The notes under the pieces are model-generated. The model saw nothing but the letters and a program-made list of their open reading frames with translations, was not told where the DNA came from and ran no database searches. 64,000 bases of DNA. Origin: Symsagittifera roscoffensis. Its lineage: Eukaryota; Xenacoelomorpha; Acoela; Convolutidae. Shown piece by piece: positions 1-9,575 of the stretch. Location: contig NC_087069.1 in the NCBI RefSeq assembly GCF_963678635.1, positions 17,642,660 to 17,706,659 on the forward strand. The letters are read 5' to 3'. Position 1 is the stretch's first letter, and each line of letters starts with the position of its first letter. Both the position numbers and the translations under genes were made by a program.

Positions 1-238
1 TGCTGACTTGCAAGACTTAAGTCCTCCACTTAAGTACAATTTTAATATAAATTGGATACGATTTTGATCGGAAACGACAAATTGAACAAACTACCTTTAA
101 CGTAGATTTATTCCTGATTGGATATGATTTGATTTCAATTTTTCCATACAAGGGAGCTGCATTCACTTTGGATACGACTACCGTACATAGAAGAAAAATC
201 TATTCTGATTGAATAAATCCACACACACACACACACAA
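1..238 (+). repeat. Truncated 3' part of the 1.4 kb CRE-bearing repeat (copy A)
   Basis: This stretch is nearly identical to 1300-1537 (one clear difference, at about base 103, plus microsatellite length). Both run from TGCTGACTTGCAAGAC to a (CA)n tract. Copy A is cut off by the window start and is followed directly by the start of copy B, so the two copies lie head to tail. A local tandem duplication with a 1.3 kb period, or an insertion at the (CA)n tract, would both give this layout. Confidence 0.9.
220..237. repeat. (CA)9 microsatellite
   Basis: Perfect CA dinucleotide tract at the end of repeat copy A. The homologous tract in copy B is at 1517-1536. Copy C has only CCACACG at the same place, so the tract expanded in the A/B lineage. 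Confidence 0.9.
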
Positions 239-356
239 GTCAAGCTGCATGCGCCCTAATATGTATAAGTCTACAATCTCCACACTATATTTTTTCGTTG
301 TGGTTAAGTCCAGGAATTATGCAAAAAAATTTAAACTGGGAAACCATTTCTAACAG

Positions 357-568
357 TTACGTCATCGCCTACTCAGTTATCCCTTTCTGGTCATGACGTC
401 ATTTTTTCTATATAAATAACACCTGCGAATTTTTTCTTTTTTTTGGACATTCTTTAAATCAAAGTGACGCCAAAACCCACGTAATTCTCCTTCATGGTAA
501 TGACGTCATCCTTTAAATATAAGAGACTTCAGTACCTACGCAATTTTCAATATATGGTAATGACGTCG
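357..568. promoter_or_regulatory. Array of TGACGTCA (CRE/ATF-like) palindromes
   Basis: TTACGTCA at 357, perfect TGACGTCA at 394 and 501, TGACGCCA at 465 and TGACGTCG at 561. The last three lie in degenerate units of roughly 60 bp that also share 'ATGGTAATGACGTC' and a trailing C-ACG-AATTTTC block. TGACGTCA is the known binding palindrome of CREB/ATF bZIP factors. Binding and promoter activity here are inferred from sequence alone. Confidence 0.5.
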
Positions 569-1516
569 AAAAGGATCGACTGCGAAAGTTTCTTTCGAAA
601 GTTCTACAATTTTTCAGGGAACATTTCAACCAATCAGTACTGAGCAGTTCCTAGACATAACTTTGGACAAAATATAATCATTATTTGGAAAATGTCATTT
701 AAAAACATTTGATTTTCCTCGAGTTACTCGAGAAGAAAAATTAAAATTTTCCGCGTGAGAACTTTATTGATGAAATAGATGTAGATTCTTAATTTTTTCA
801 CATTTTTTTTGCCTTTTATGTTGCCCAAATTAGAGTTCTCCGACTAAGCAAAGGTCTTTTCAGGGAAACTTACACATTCAAAGAGTTTACTTTTGAACCG
901 AATATTGAGAATCAAAGTTATTCCCGATTCCCATTTCCCAAATTGGTTTAAAAATCCCCTTCAAAGTTCTGTATTCCTCTATTTCTTTACAGTTTTTTTG
1001 AAGTTCAAAATCTTGCTTGACAAAGTATGGAAAACTATTTCCAGAAATTTGCTTTGGAAAGTTCATCCATTTCGAGCTATTCTCTCAAATTAACATCAAA
1101 ATCAAAGAATTTCAATAACTTATCAATTATCAACAATTTCTCCTTGACAATACACAAAACAGTTCAAATGAGTTGATGCAAAAACTTGTGGAAATGCTTT
1201 TTTTAGTTTTCTATCTTTTGTTAAAAATATTGGTAAATTTTTGTACGGCAAACAACGTATGGCCGTTTATTTTTGCGATTGCTTTTGTGTATTTGTTTGC
1301 TGACTTGCAAGACTTAAGTCCTCCACTTAAGTACAATTTTAATATAAATTGGATACGATTTTGATCGGAAACGACAAATTGAACAAACTACCTTTAACGG
1401 AGATTTATTCCTGATTGGATATGATTTGATTTCAATTTTTCCATACAAGGGAGCTGCATTCACTTTGGATACGACTACCGTACATAGAAGAAAAATCTAT
1501 TCTGATTGAATAAATC

Positions 1517-1536
1517 CACACACACACACACACACA
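1517..1536. repeat. (CA)10 microsatellite
   Basis: Perfect CA dinucleotide tract inside repeat copy B, homologous to the tract at 220-237 that terminates copy A. Confidence 0.9.
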
Positions 1537-1713
1537 TTTGAGTTGAAGGTATTCCTCACTTTCAAATAAAAATCATCTTATTTTCAATTTAACTACCGTC
1601 AACTAGCTGCTCGCTCAGCTCTAAACATTTTAAATTCAACTTAAATACCGTCAACTACCTCCTCTCTCAGCAATATATTATTTTTATTCTGTAGCTTTTT
1701 CTCATATTATTGC

Positions 1714-2202
1714 TCAAAATGATCTTGTCAGTGCAAAAAAGGAACCTTGTGTACTCGGTAGAATTATTGCCTGATCTAGTACAAATGCAAGTGCGACAGA
1801 CTGTCTCTGGAGTTTTAATTGACACCAATGGACATCCCAATCCACGTCTGGCACATGTTGGAAGTGATGCGAAGGGATTTCATCGAACATCGTATTTTGC
1901 AGGTTCCCATCAGTCAACGATTGCAGAACAATTTGAGATGGACTATCTCGAGGTTTCTGACTCCTGGCCCGAACTTGTAGACAATTGCCTCTCTCCCTGG
2001 AAAGAAGATGGATCCGTGGAGAGGGCTTCTCCGTGCCAAGGACACCAATCAATGAACCACCAAGACAACCATCGGCGATGGAGGCAAAACCAGCTTTGCG
2101 CTCCATTAAGAATTTGCAAAACTCTTCAGCTGCTCGACAGCTCTTTGATTTGAAAATAATTTGGTTGTTGTCTTGTGTTTTGTAATTCATTTTTCTTTGC
2201 AT
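1714..2202 (-). CDS. Hypothetical protein, unrecognised
   Basis: An open frame of about 160 codons on the minus strand, in clearly less AT-rich DNA than its surroundings. A likely start is the ATG near 2190 that begins MNYKTQDNNQ. The text contains SCRAAEEFCKFLMERKAGF, a Gly-rich GCLGGSLIGVLG stretch and VDWDVHWCQLKLQRQS. I do not recognise the family and see no signal peptide or membrane span. The opposite strand is also open across most of this interval; I prefer minus because its composition looks more protein-like and it agrees in strand with the capsid and polymerase remnants further right. It ends about 75 bp from repeat copy B. It may be an exon or a fragment of a larger gene. Confidence 0.4.
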   Translation of the reverse strand: MQRKMNYKTQDNNQIIFKSKSCRAAEEFCKFLMERKAGFASIADGCLGGSLIGVLGTEKPSPRIHLLSRERGNCLQVRARSQKPRDSPSQIVLQSLTDGNLQNTMFDEIPSHHFQHVPDVDWDVHWCQLKLQRQSVALAFVLDQAIILPSTQGSFFALTRSF

Positions 2203-4053
2203 CTAGTGTTTTTATTTTCAAGATATAGGAACAAACGGGCAAAGTAACAGGTAATTAAAAAATTGGTTGTAACAACTTTGCATCCGGATTAAAAATCAAA
2301 CTAACTTTGCATTTGGCTAAGTTTTTTACAACACTTTATTGTTGCAAAATTGATTAAAAATCAAAAAAATTTGAACTTCTTGTAAAAATTTTTGCATTTT
2401 TGATGAACACATGAAAAAAAATCATAACAGTTTTTGCATTCATGATAATAACTGAACAATAAATCTTGCGCCGCGCAACATTTTTTGCAATTTTTTAATC
2501 ACACATGATAAAAAAAAAGCAAACTTTTTTTGCATTTTAAGAAAATTTTTTATAGCTTTTTCGCATTTTAAAGAGAATCGTAACAAGATTTTCTTGCCAA
2601 AAGAGATTAAATTTATGATTTTCGTTGTTATAAATTTAATCAGTAAAACAGTTTTTCAACAGTGTATGTTGATCAAAAATATCAGAAATAACAATGTATT
2701 AGGATTGGTAATAGCGCTCAAAGTCATCAATTATGAAAAAAAAAAATTTCCAATTATTTAACAAAATTTTTACAATAAGCTTTTCACATTTTCGCATTTC
2801 CATAAAAAAAGAGAAATTAAGTTTTTGCATTTGTTAAGGTTTTGCACACTTATTAAAAAACACAAAACCTTTTTTCCACATATAAAAGAAAACAAAGAAA
2901 ACTACGAATTTCAACAAAAAATCAACCAAATATATCGCAACTGGAAGAAAACTGAAACAAGTCTTTCTTACACTGTTGATAATTAAAAATTATGAGCTTC
3001 TTGGTTCTTAATTTGAAGCATTTATGTTGATCAAATACATCAGAAAAAAAAACGTATTAACATAAGGGCTAGAATTCATCAAAATCGCTTTTTTTACTAT
3101 AATTTATCACGTTTTTCACAAAATTATTTGAATTTTTGTCAGATGATTAAAAAAACAATAAATAAGTTAGGTTCTCGCATATAGTTTTTGAAAAACCACA
3201 AAAAATTTAATTTCTCAAAAATTTTTTGCACCTTGTATAAAATCGATTGAAAAATTTGCATACCCGATGAAAAACCCATTTCAAATTTTGTACCTTATTT
3301 GTTAAAGATTACATAAAAACTCAAATCTTTAAAATGAAGCAATATTAAATTTGACATATTTCAAAAGTGAAAAGAAAAATTGACACGCTCCTATTTACAG
3401 AACCATCATTGTAAAAATCAACAATTTTCAACATTTTCAAGTATGAGTTTCGAATCCTTTCCAAAAAGATCAGCCGAGCGTCTTGTGAGACTCAAGCTTC
3501 TGAATAGAGCTTGGATGTTGTCTTTTGAGAGTTTTTTTTGGCACAATGTTTGTAAAATATTCCAAAACAAAACTAAGAAAAATCCATAGAATAGTGAAAG
3601 TTTTCACCAGCAAAAAAGAGGTCATTAACTTTTAGAATCTACACATTAACACTTGAACTAGACATTAACACAAAAGAGTTCTTTGAGAAATCATTGCACA
3701 TTAACTTCTAGAATCTTCTAAAATCTACAAAAACACATTAAAAATGTATCCAATCAGTCTTCCACATCAAACTCTAGGGTGATGAAATTGACTAAATAAC
3801 TTGGTGAATTTAGATTTTTTGCTATTTCTTGTTTTCAAATCTGAATAAAGCTACTCAATCAAAGTTGTGCAAAAAAGAGTTCTTTCAAGTAAACTCTTCG
3901 TTTTTCAGGTAGTTTTCCAAAACTAACTTTGTTTCAACAAAAAATCTGTACATATCTCGTACAAAATTCATAAACAAAAAATCCATCAATATGTTAAAAC
4001 AATATGTTGTCCTTTTAAATCAGTGAGGCTGAAAGATTTGAAAAAAGTTCAAT
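2203..4053. other. AT-rich stretch without a recognisable gene
   Basis: Long A/T runs and no convincing frame. The part at 3445-3560 looks like a diverged relative of 4972-5100: both have CGAATYCTKTCCARAAA, followed by GAGCTTRGAT and a CAATG(A/T)TTGT segment. It may therefore be an older copy of the gene fragment described at 4863-5126. Confidence 0.45.
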
Positions 4054-4338
4054 CTTTTCAGATGGTTTTGGAGAATGAAAACAACCCTTTTTTCAGCTGG
4101 TATTTAGACACATCCGACAAGAATTGTTTCTTTTTAACGAACAACTATCCCGAAGTTGAAACCAATCAAAATAGAACGAACGAGTTCCTGCTTCCAGTTT
4201 GAAAATGGTAACGAATCTATCAAGATTCTCAAAATTAAAAAAAAAACCTACCAAAGTAATGAACAAGAAATCATAGACCTTTCGTAATAGAGAGACCTCG
4301 AGAGTAAAAGAACCAGAGAACACTGAAAAGAATTAGTT

Positions 4339-4695
4339 ATGTCTAAGACACCTTCCAGAAAAACAAGGGTTTCATATGACTCAATTGAAAAAACTTTTGA
4401 TGGAATTGCGGATCTGCGATACGGAAACAGTTTTCATTTTCTTAAAAGTGAAAATTTACTACAATGGAAAGTTTTTGAAGAAATGGTTGAGTTTGACATC
4501 TTTTACAGAAATTCGAAGAAGTGTTTCAGTCCCCTTAAAATTTCCCTGCTTGATTGGCAAAGAAAAACGAAACAGCTCATGATAAAAGGTACATGAAAGA
4601 ATTAAAAATTATTCAACAGGATAAATTATGTCTGTTGAGAAGAAAACATGGTGGTACAAATGAAGAAGCAGGTGACAACAATTTCGAAAATTAAC
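4339..4695 (+). pseudogene. Small hypothetical gene with one frameshift
   Basis: The first frame starts MSKTPSRKTRVSYDSIEKTF and runs to 4596. Near 4588 the likely continuation moves to another frame, beginning MKELKIIQQDKLC at 4591 and ending with TAA after GDNNFEN near 4692. The two parts together give about 118 codons of mixed, hydrophilic, protein-like composition. Alternatively AAAG|GTACATG at 4585-4595 is a splice donor. It lies entirely in the segment missing from the second tandem unit. I do not recognise the family. It converges on the minus-strand fragment ending at 4863. Confidence 0.4.
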
Positions 4696-4862
4696 TCAAA
4701 ACTTGTTTTGATTAGAAACCTTTTTTCTAGCACATTTAAAAAATTCCTATTCACAAGTATATTACAATTTTCTTGATTATGGACTGATTTTTTTGAAACA
4801 AATTGTTGTTTTATATTGATATAACTGTGAAAGCTTTTGAAGGAACTTTTACCATATGTTTA

Positions 4863-5126
4863 TTAGCTCATCACAAAGCTTACATAATCTCTTTGTCCAG
4901 AACCATGATCATCAATAAAGCAATCAAGTTTTTTAAACAAATCAGTTTCATATTTTGAGTTTTGACCTTTTCGAATTCTGTCCAGAAATGCTGAACCAAG
5001 AGTTTGGGCGGAAGCTTGCTTTTGATTAGAGCTTAGATAGTATCTCTTGAACTTTACTTGTCTTTGGAATTTTTCGATGCAACAATGATTGTGTAAAATT
5101 TGTGTTTGTACAAATTGTAAAGACAA
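4863..5126 (-). CDS. C-terminal fragment of unknown protein, copy 1
   Basis: The frame ends GQRDYVSFVMS at the TAA next to 4863. Its conserved part, ASAQTLGSAFLDRIRKGQNS through ETDLFKKLDCFIDDHGSG, is repeated in copy 2 (5666-6151) with few changes. The N-terminal part here (HNHCCIEKFQRQVKFKRYYL) comes from about 105 bp absent in copy 2. Retention of the frame in both copies suggests real coding ancestry. No family recognised; it may be the last exon of a longer gene. Confidence 0.4.
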   Translation of the reverse strand: MSLQFVQTQILHNHCCIEKFQRQVKFKRYYLSSNQKQASAQTLGSAFLDRIRKGQNSKYETDLFKKLDCFIDDHGSGQRDYVSFVMS

Positions 5127-5665
5127 ACAACTTCTTGATTAATGTAATGATTTTAATCTATTCTTTTAAGACTTTGATTGAGAGAGGTTCCTACTACGAT
5201 TAAATAGAACTTGCAAACATCTAAGAAACAAAAGGAAACATGAGTAGACATGCAATAATCTTGCCTTACTATTGTTTTTCGTAAAACTTGTTGGAAACAA
5301 AAAAAAAATAATGATTTTCAGATGGTTTTGGAGAATGAAAACAACCCTTTTTTCAGCTGGTATTTAGACACATCCGACAAGAATTGTTTCTTTTTATTGA
5401 AAAAGCTCCTACAGTTCAGTTCAATCTACTATTATGAATGAAATTTATAAAAGAAACGAACAACTATCCCGAAGTTGAAACCAATCAAAATAGAACGAAC
5501 GAGTTCCGGCTTCCAATTTGAAAATGGTACCGAATCTATCAAAATTCTCAAAATTAAAAAAAAAATACCAAACTAATGAACAAGAAATCATAGACCTTTC
5601 GTAAATTGTTGTTTTATATTGATATAACTGTGAAAGCTTTTGAAAGAACTTTTACCATATGTTTA

Positions 5666-6151
5666 TTAGCTCATCACAAAGCTTACATAATCTCTTTGTC
5701 CAGAACCATGATCATCAATAAAACAACCAAGTTTTTTAAACAAATCAGTTTCATTTTTTGAGTTTTGACCTTTTCGAATTCTGTCCAGAAACGCTGAACC
5801 AAGAGTTTGGGCGGAAGCAAACAACTTCTTGATTAATGTAATGATTTTAATACTTTTAAAACTTTGATTGAGAGAGGTTCCTAATACGATTAAATAGAAC
5901 TTGCAAACCTCTAAGAAAAAAAAGGAAACATGAGTAGACATGCAATAATCTTGCCTTACTATTGTTTTTCGTAAAACTTGTTGGAAACAAAACAAAATAA
6001 TGATTTTTAAAATTATTTTCTGAATAAAAGCTGAAGAGAGCTTGACACATGGCAATTGCCATCTGGAAGAATGATTTTTGTCGAAAATTTTAGGGGAAGT
6101 AACGCCTACGCAGTTTCCAGATCTGGAAACTTCCTTAAAAGAATTCCACAT
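5666..6151 (-). CDS. Paralogous frame of unknown protein, copy 2
   Basis: A 161-codon open frame whose last ~50 residues (ASAQTLGSAFLDRIRKGQNS onward, ending YVSFVMS) match copy 1 at 4863-5126. The N-terminal two thirds contain a Phe/Ile-rich stretch (IILKIIILFCFQQVL) that may be non-coding AT-rich DNA read through. The join to the conserved part falls exactly where copy 1 has its extra 105 bp, so one copy has lost or gained an exon-sized piece. Function unknown. Confidence 0.35.
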   Translation of the reverse strand: MWNSFKEVSRSGNCVGVTSPKIFDKNHSSRWQLPCVKLSSAFIQKIILKIIILFCFQQVLRKTIVRQDYCMSTHVSFFFLEVCKFYLIVLGTSLNQSFKSIKIITLIKKLFASAQTLGSAFLDRIRKGQNSKNETDLFKKLGCFIDDHGSGQRDYVSFVMS

Positions 6152-6437
6152 TTGGTACTACTTATTTATATGGAAATCATGATGACTCATAATGTTTACT
6201 TTCATTTTCATTTAATCTCAAAATCTTTTCACTCACTTTTCCTTATCTGCTCATTTTCCTAACAAAAATTTACTCCAGAAAAGACACTAGTCCTATTTAA
6301 ATTGAACTATCAATTAAACAAACATGAAATGGGAAAATATTATTTTGAACCATGCTTCCAATCGCTAAAGAAAAATGACTCGGGGCAATTTCGCAGCAAG
6401 TCTACCTTGGAGAAAAAAATGAGAGAGGATATAAGCA

Positions 6438-6729
6438 ATGCGGAATATCGTTTCTTACGATCCTGAAAGCCTTGGTCTCAAACAAATATATGAAGCCAAA
6501 CCTGGAAAAGAATCAACTATGGATCAGGTGCTCGACATCTGTAATAGAGTATACGAAATAACAACATACGACAAAGGAGGATGGTTGTCACAATCAGGAA
6601 GTACAGTGTGAACAAGCCACCCTACATTCAGATTCGACTTTTTCTGCAAAGGAACAAGAAGACTTGAAGCAAGTTGTCTATGTCAATAATACTTTAATTG
6701 AACTCAAAGAACTCGCCCAAATTGTGTGA
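6438..6729 (+). pseudogene. Small hypothetical gene with a frameshift
   Basis: ATG at 6438 opens 57 codons beginning MRNIVSYDPESLGLKQIYEA and ending SQSGSTV-TGA at 6611. An overlapping frame from 6607 continues CEQATLHSDSTFSAKEQEDL and ends KELAQIV-TGA at 6729. Both parts look coding (hydrophilic, balanced amino acids), so a single-base frameshift near 6607 in one gene of about 97 codons is the best reading. An in-frame exon junction is also possible. No family recognised. Confidence 0.4.
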
Positions 6730-6965
6730 GACTTTATGTTTGTTGATAATTGTAAAACTCAGTAATACTTTGTGATGTTTATTTTGCTTGGTAATTGAAA
6801 AATTTTGGTTTCAATCTACTTTCCGCACTGAAGTGTACATCTAGAGCTACAAATTGAAAAAAAAATTGGCTGAGTATATAAACTAAAAATTAGTTGGTTT
6901 TCCAGAGTTTCTTTAACAAATGACTAAAACAATCTGTTTTCCTGCTGTTTTCATTCAATTTTTGT

Positions 6966-7136
6966 CTAATTTCCATAATCGGTTGCCACATGCTGAAGTG
7001 CTTCTGCAAAAGACTTCAAAGTTTTGAGACATTTGTCACAATATGCAAGGGGCACATAATGTCCTCCAAGTTTGTGAACATTTTTGATTTGTCTCAAAAG
7101 GTTCTTGTTCGAAATTTGATGCGGAAGTGCAGGCAT
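6966..7136 (-). CDS. 56-codon Cys-containing fragment, unrecognised
   Basis: ATG at 7136 to TAG at 6966. It reads MPALPHQISNKNLLRQIKNV, then HKLGGHYVPLAYCDKCLKTL, then KSFAEALQHVATDYGN. The CDKC pair and the following His (QHVA) could be part of a zinc-binding fold, but that is only a pattern. The related unit at 8550-8720 keeps similar text across several frames (FEIFPEAFQYLETDHAKWQK). This supports an ancestral minus-strand coding sequence now broken in both units. No family assigned. Confidence 0.4.
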   Translation of the reverse strand: MPALPHQISNKNLLRQIKNVHKLGGHYVPLAYCDKCLKTLKSFAEALQHVATDYGN

Positions 7137-8149
7137 TGTTTTGTTTTCGACAATTTTGAAAAATTCAAAGAAAAGGGTCTGAATTCAAATTCAATAATAT
7201 TTAGGGAATTTTATCACGTTTTTCATTAACCAGAGAACCTTTCAAAACTTTTTCAATTAAGAATTGTTGAAGTTGAGAAAACTAAAACCAAAAGTAAGAG
7301 TTCAAATTTTTGGCTTGAGATTTAATTGATTGCTAACCAAAAGTTTATGGGTTTTAGAGTGTAGGGGTTTTGACAGTTGATTGTCCGCGTTAGGAAAACA
7401 TTAGAAAAGTTTTGTGGGTTCAATAGTTTCTTCAACAAACATTGACTTTGTTTCTTACTTCTGTTTTTTTCCTTGGTCTTTAGTGACAAAAATTTTCGTG
7501 AAAATCTTTCCGAATTTATTTCGTAATCTCTCAGAATGTAGTGAAAAATCTTTTCACATCAAAGCAAACTCGTAAAAGAAAACAGTTGTTGCCAAAATTT
7601 TGTGTGTCAAAATAGAGTAGGAAAAAATGTCTTAGTTTCAAATACTGTTTCAAAAACATACGAGTGCATATGTTTTGAGCATGAGTGAATGATTGAATTT
7701 ATATGTACATGATTGTTTGCTTATGTATCAATGTATGTAATCTATTGGTCTTTTTAGTAATGTACAACTTTTGGAAACATAAATATATCGATTACACATT
7801 AAAGTTGAGGTATGGGCATTTCGTTTAGCGAGCATTAGCTAACCCGTACTGTGTTGTCGCTACGCTACTTGGGAATGCCTTTTTAGGGGTCTCAAAACGC
7901 AGTAAAGGTTGTGGTTGGTTATTTAGAAGTATTCGACAGACGAATTGTAGAGAGGCAAATTAAACGTTATGCCGTAAGCTGCTACAAAACATCAAAAGAG
8001 ACATTTGTATCGATACTAGTCAAACTGTAAATTGTTTCTTCATTTCAGTCGGAGTTCGTAGGTAGCTCCCTGCCCTAATCGGAGAACTTCTGGCAAAACC
8101 AATCGTCACTGTCAGGTTTTGGTCAATATTCCATCCATGGAGTCATTCA

Positions 8150-8720
8150 CTGAATTCGGCATATGTTCCACCACCTGAATGTTTTGCCCTCTATCAGTCA
8201 ATTAAAATTCACGACAGTCTTCACAGATTTCAGGTAGAGTATTGTTTTGACATTGATCAGATGTGTTGTCGACTTTTCTCAACAAGTTACCCCAGCAGAT
8301 ATTCGTACTTTATGTGATCCCATCAGAAGTACCAATTTTTTTCTCGGCTTGCAGTCTACTAAAACCATCTCATCTTCATCAACGGACAATTAAAACATTT
8401 TCGGCTTTCAATTAAACTCTGCATGTGTCGGTTTTGAAGATCTCTTTGCTTCATCATTAGAGGTCCAAAATGGAAGGTCTGTCATGCATATAAATTTGAA
8501 TATCTGCTCATAAAGACAAAATAGCAGTACAGACAATGGCTTTCTGCCATTTTGCATGATCGGTTTCCAAATACTGAAATGCTTCTGGAAAGATTTCAAA
8601 ATTCTGAGATGGTTGTCACGAGATGCCATCGGCACATAATGACATTAATTTTTGTGAATGTTTTTGATATGCCTGCCCTGCAAAATTCTCGTTCGAGCAC
8701 AGAATAGCTTCACGAAGGTT
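8150..8720 (-). pseudogene. Broken second copy of the Cys-containing gene with downstream part
   Basis: Minus-strand frames with stops and shifts. Text similar to the fragment at 6966-7136 (EAFQYLETDHAKWQKAIVCT, then ADIQIYMHDRPSILDL) is followed further down by TSDQCQNNTLPEICEDCREF at about 8210-8270. The clustered cysteines of the last piece suggest a zinc-binding segment. Not recognised; the gene could be cellular or element-derived. Confidence 0.3.
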
Positions 8721-9575
8721 TCAATCATAATGGATTTTTGCCGCGGAACACTAGGCAATGCTTTGTTTTCGACAGTTTCGAAACTTTCCGAAATTAGAGT
8801 CTGAATTCAAGTTTAATAATAATCTGGGAATTTTATGAAATTTTTCATAAACCAGATAAACTTAATTTTAATCAAGAACTGTTGAAGTTGAGAAAACAAA
8901 AATGGAAAGTGAAAGTCAAGTTTTTGGATGGAAATTTAATTGATTGCCAACTAAATTTTTGTGGTTTCACATTGTAGACATTTTGAGTGTTGATTGATTG
9001 ATTGATTGACTGTGTCATTGCTTTACAGGTTGTTTAGAACTTCGGGTTAGGAAAACCATTTCGAAAGCTTTGTGGGTTTCAAAGTTTCTTCAATGAACAT
9101 TCATTTTTTTACTACTGCTGTTTACTTCCCCTTTGCTTTCAGTGATAAAATTTTCCGTGATTACCTTTCGGTTTATTTTTTCTAATCTTTCCGTATATAA
9201 TGATAAAACTTTAATGTGTGAATAGTGTCGAATATAGTGTCAAAACCAATGCAAACTCAAAAAGTAAAACAGTTGTTGCCTGAACTCTTCAAGTCAAAAT
9301 AGTGTAGGCAACAAATATGCGGTTACAAATACTGTTTTAAAAACTTTTTTGTGCATATATTTATGGGCATGAATCATGAATGAATGTATGTGTGCTTGAT
9401 TGTTTGTTTATGTACAAATGTATGTACTCTATTGGTCCTTTTTTTAGTTAACATCTTTTTGAAACAACTTGTATTGTTTCTATCTAAGAACTGAGTCATG
9501 GCCGTTCGGTTGAGCGAGCATTAGCTGACCCGTAACTGTTTGTCGATATGCTCCTCGGAATGCCTACCCTTCAGT

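Larger units (their letters stand above)
239..1640 (+). repeat. Dispersed 1.4 kb repeat, copy B
   Basis: Starts at TCAAGCTGCATGCGCCCTA and ends near the pair of sequences ACCGTCAACTAGCTGCTCGC and ACCGTCAACTACCTCCTCTC. It aligns along its whole length, in the same orientation, with 49547-50905. Shared landmarks include the TGACGTCA palindromes, the CAATCAG segment near 634 and 49819, GAGTTACTC near 721 and 49908, and the closing GTCAACTAGCT segment. No convincing protein is encoded; the open stretches at 893-1093 and 1173-1364 are AT-rich and not conserved in copy C. It could be a terminal repeat of a larger element or an independent non-autonomous repeat. Confidence 0.8.
4054..6012. repeat. 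Imperfect tandem duplication (4054-5313 and 5314-6012)
   Basis: Unit 1 and unit 2 both begin TTTTCAGATGGTTTTGGAGAATG. 4054-4288 matches 5314-5603, where unit 2 has about 58 extra bases near 5396-5453. 4799-5313 matches 5604-6012, where unit 1 has about 105 extra bases near 5029-5133. The interval 4289-4798 of unit 1 is absent from unit 2, where the flanks join at CTTTCGTAAATTGTTG. The two copies therefore differ by three sizeable indels, while the aligned parts are very similar. Confidence 0.85.
6950..9575. repeat. Diverged direct duplication (6950-7890 and 8550-9575)
   Basis: The two units keep the same order of landmarks. These are ATCGGTTKCCAMATRCTGAA; GGGGCACATAATG or CGGCACATAATG; TTTGTTTTCGACARTTT; GGGAATTTTATSA; the TTTGTGGGTT segment; the CATRTTTATG-rich segment; and GCGAGCATTAGCTRACCCGTA near 7838 and 9516. 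Divergence is substantial, with many indels such as a GATT repeat at 8990-9010. The duplication is therefore old. Confidence 0.8.

Noticed and set aside
1710-2153. Plus-strand frame of 147 codons opposite 1714-2202
   Set aside because: Overlaps the minus-strand frame almost completely. Its amino-acid composition is less natural, and the surrounding element genes are on the minus strand. Kept only as the less likely alternative.
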